A DNA stretch of 6,460 bases from an uncultured Collinsella sp. GTDB taxonomy: Bacteria > Actinomycetota > Coriobacteriia > Coriobacteriales > Coriobacteriaceae. The notes under the pieces are model-generated. The model worked only from the letters and a program-made list of their open reading frames with translations. It did no database searches and had not been told where the DNA came from. The position numbers were made by a program, and so were the translations under genes. The stretch covers positions 1-6,460 of the forward strand of contig CAAFMM010000398.1 in NCBI GenBank assembly GCA_900764025.1, written 5' to 3'. This document shows positions 6,017 to 6,460 of this stretch, in pieces (position 1 is the first letter of the stretch; every line of letters starts with the position of its first letter).

Positions 6017-6460
6017 TTATTCCACGCGCTCTGACAGTCGATACTTGCGGTTGCGGCTCGTCGCCGGCGCCGTGGGCTCAAGCTCGCCTTGAGCAATGAG
6101 CGCGTTGACGCGCGACCTAACCTGGGAAATTGTAAGCCCCGTGCGTTCTGCCAGCTCACGCGTCCCCAGCTCGCCGTAGTGTTTGAGTGCCGTCACAATT
6201 AAGCCCCCGCCATGATCGACCGGCTCGATCTTTGAACGGTAAAGTACGACCTTGAACCGATCGAACCCCGGGCAGAACAGGGGCTCGGCCAGACCATGCG
6301 CGCGCATGGCATCGATCATCATCGGGATGCCCGAGCCATTGCCCTCAGCCGGCGAACCTGCGCCATCCGGCAGCGGGACAATCGACATGAGTTTCACGAG
6401 CGTCGCGTTACGGCATCGGGAGCTGCCGTCAAACAAGTTCTCGCGAGTCTTTCCCCCGTA
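6017..6460 (-). CDS. RecG-like / AlbA_2-type ATP-binding protein, C-terminal part (N-terminus outside window)
   Basis: The frame is open from the right edge to TAA at 6017-6019; 147 residues are visible and the true start lies beyond 6460. An in-frame TTG at 6436 is inside the conserved domain and is not a start. Visible residues 8-75 match the C-terminal ATPase-like domain of the 'RecG-like' transcriptional regulator group (HATPase_c_4): ENLFDGSSRCRN with R17-N18, EGNGSGIP at 39-46, AMRAHGLAEPLF, then a beta strand FKVVLYR. Residues about 86-129 form a winged helix-turn-helix (GELGTRELAERTGLTISQVRSRVNALIAQGEL), followed by a basic wing near the end. Full-length members usually begin with an AlbA_2 (Schlafen-type) DNA-binding domain. 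Such proteins are seen as regulators and in accessory or defence regions; they are not the RecG helicase itself. Direction and domain order are normal, with no sign of frameshift. Confidence 0.8.
   Translation of the reverse strand, partial: YGGKTRENLFDGSSRCRNATLVKLMSIVPLPDGAGSPAEGNGSGIPMMIDAMRAHGLAEPLFCPGFDRFKVVLYRSKIEPVDHGGGLIVTALKHYGELGTRELAERTGLTISQVRSRVNALIAQGELEPTAPATSRNRKYRLSERVE

Noticed and set aside
1..6460. CRISPR array, insertion sequence or toxin-antitoxin pair
   Set aside because: No regularly spaced repeats, no transposase motif and no pair of small overlapping genes were found.

Overview
The window comes from a GC-rich bacterium, most likely an actinomycete of the class Coriobacteriia (Collinsella-like). 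This rests on the high GC content, GGAG/AGGA-type ribosome binding sites, and the gene types seen (a membrane-anchored DUF4012 protein with a long Ala/Gly-rich tail, an EamA transporter). The organism call is an inference from style and not from a marker gene.

Left part (1-2404), minus strand: the N-terminal 410 codons of a DUF4012 membrane protein run off the left edge. It is preceded by a complete 10-TM EamA/DMT-family transporter. The two genes are 149 bp apart. A non-coding stretch (2405-2693) follows, ending in a strong promoter for tRNA-Val(GAC), which encodes its own CCA and has a textbook intrinsic terminator.

Right part (2814-6460): a set of mostly single genes that change strand repeatedly. 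They are a DUF5710 protein with a split zinc site (+), a small double-CxxC protein (-), an HNH endonuclease resembling modification-dependent (type IV-like) restriction enzymes (-), an unrecognised 163-aa protein with its own promoter (+), and the C-terminal part of a RecG-like/AlbA_2-type ATP-binding protein with a winged helix (-), cut by the right edge. The HNH gene and the small zinc protein share a strand and may be co-transcribed. They are visibly less GC-rich than the DUF5710 gene, which suggests acquisition by transfer.

How the genes work together: nothing here is a recognisable complete pathway. The left genes look like chromosomal envelope and transport functions. The right genes look like an accessory segment beside a tRNA gene, with one probable DNA-targeting nuclease and two small zinc-binding proteins of unknown role. 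No second copy of the tRNA 3' end, no integrase, no insertion sequence and no CRISPR array is visible, so a mobile origin is a hypothesis only.
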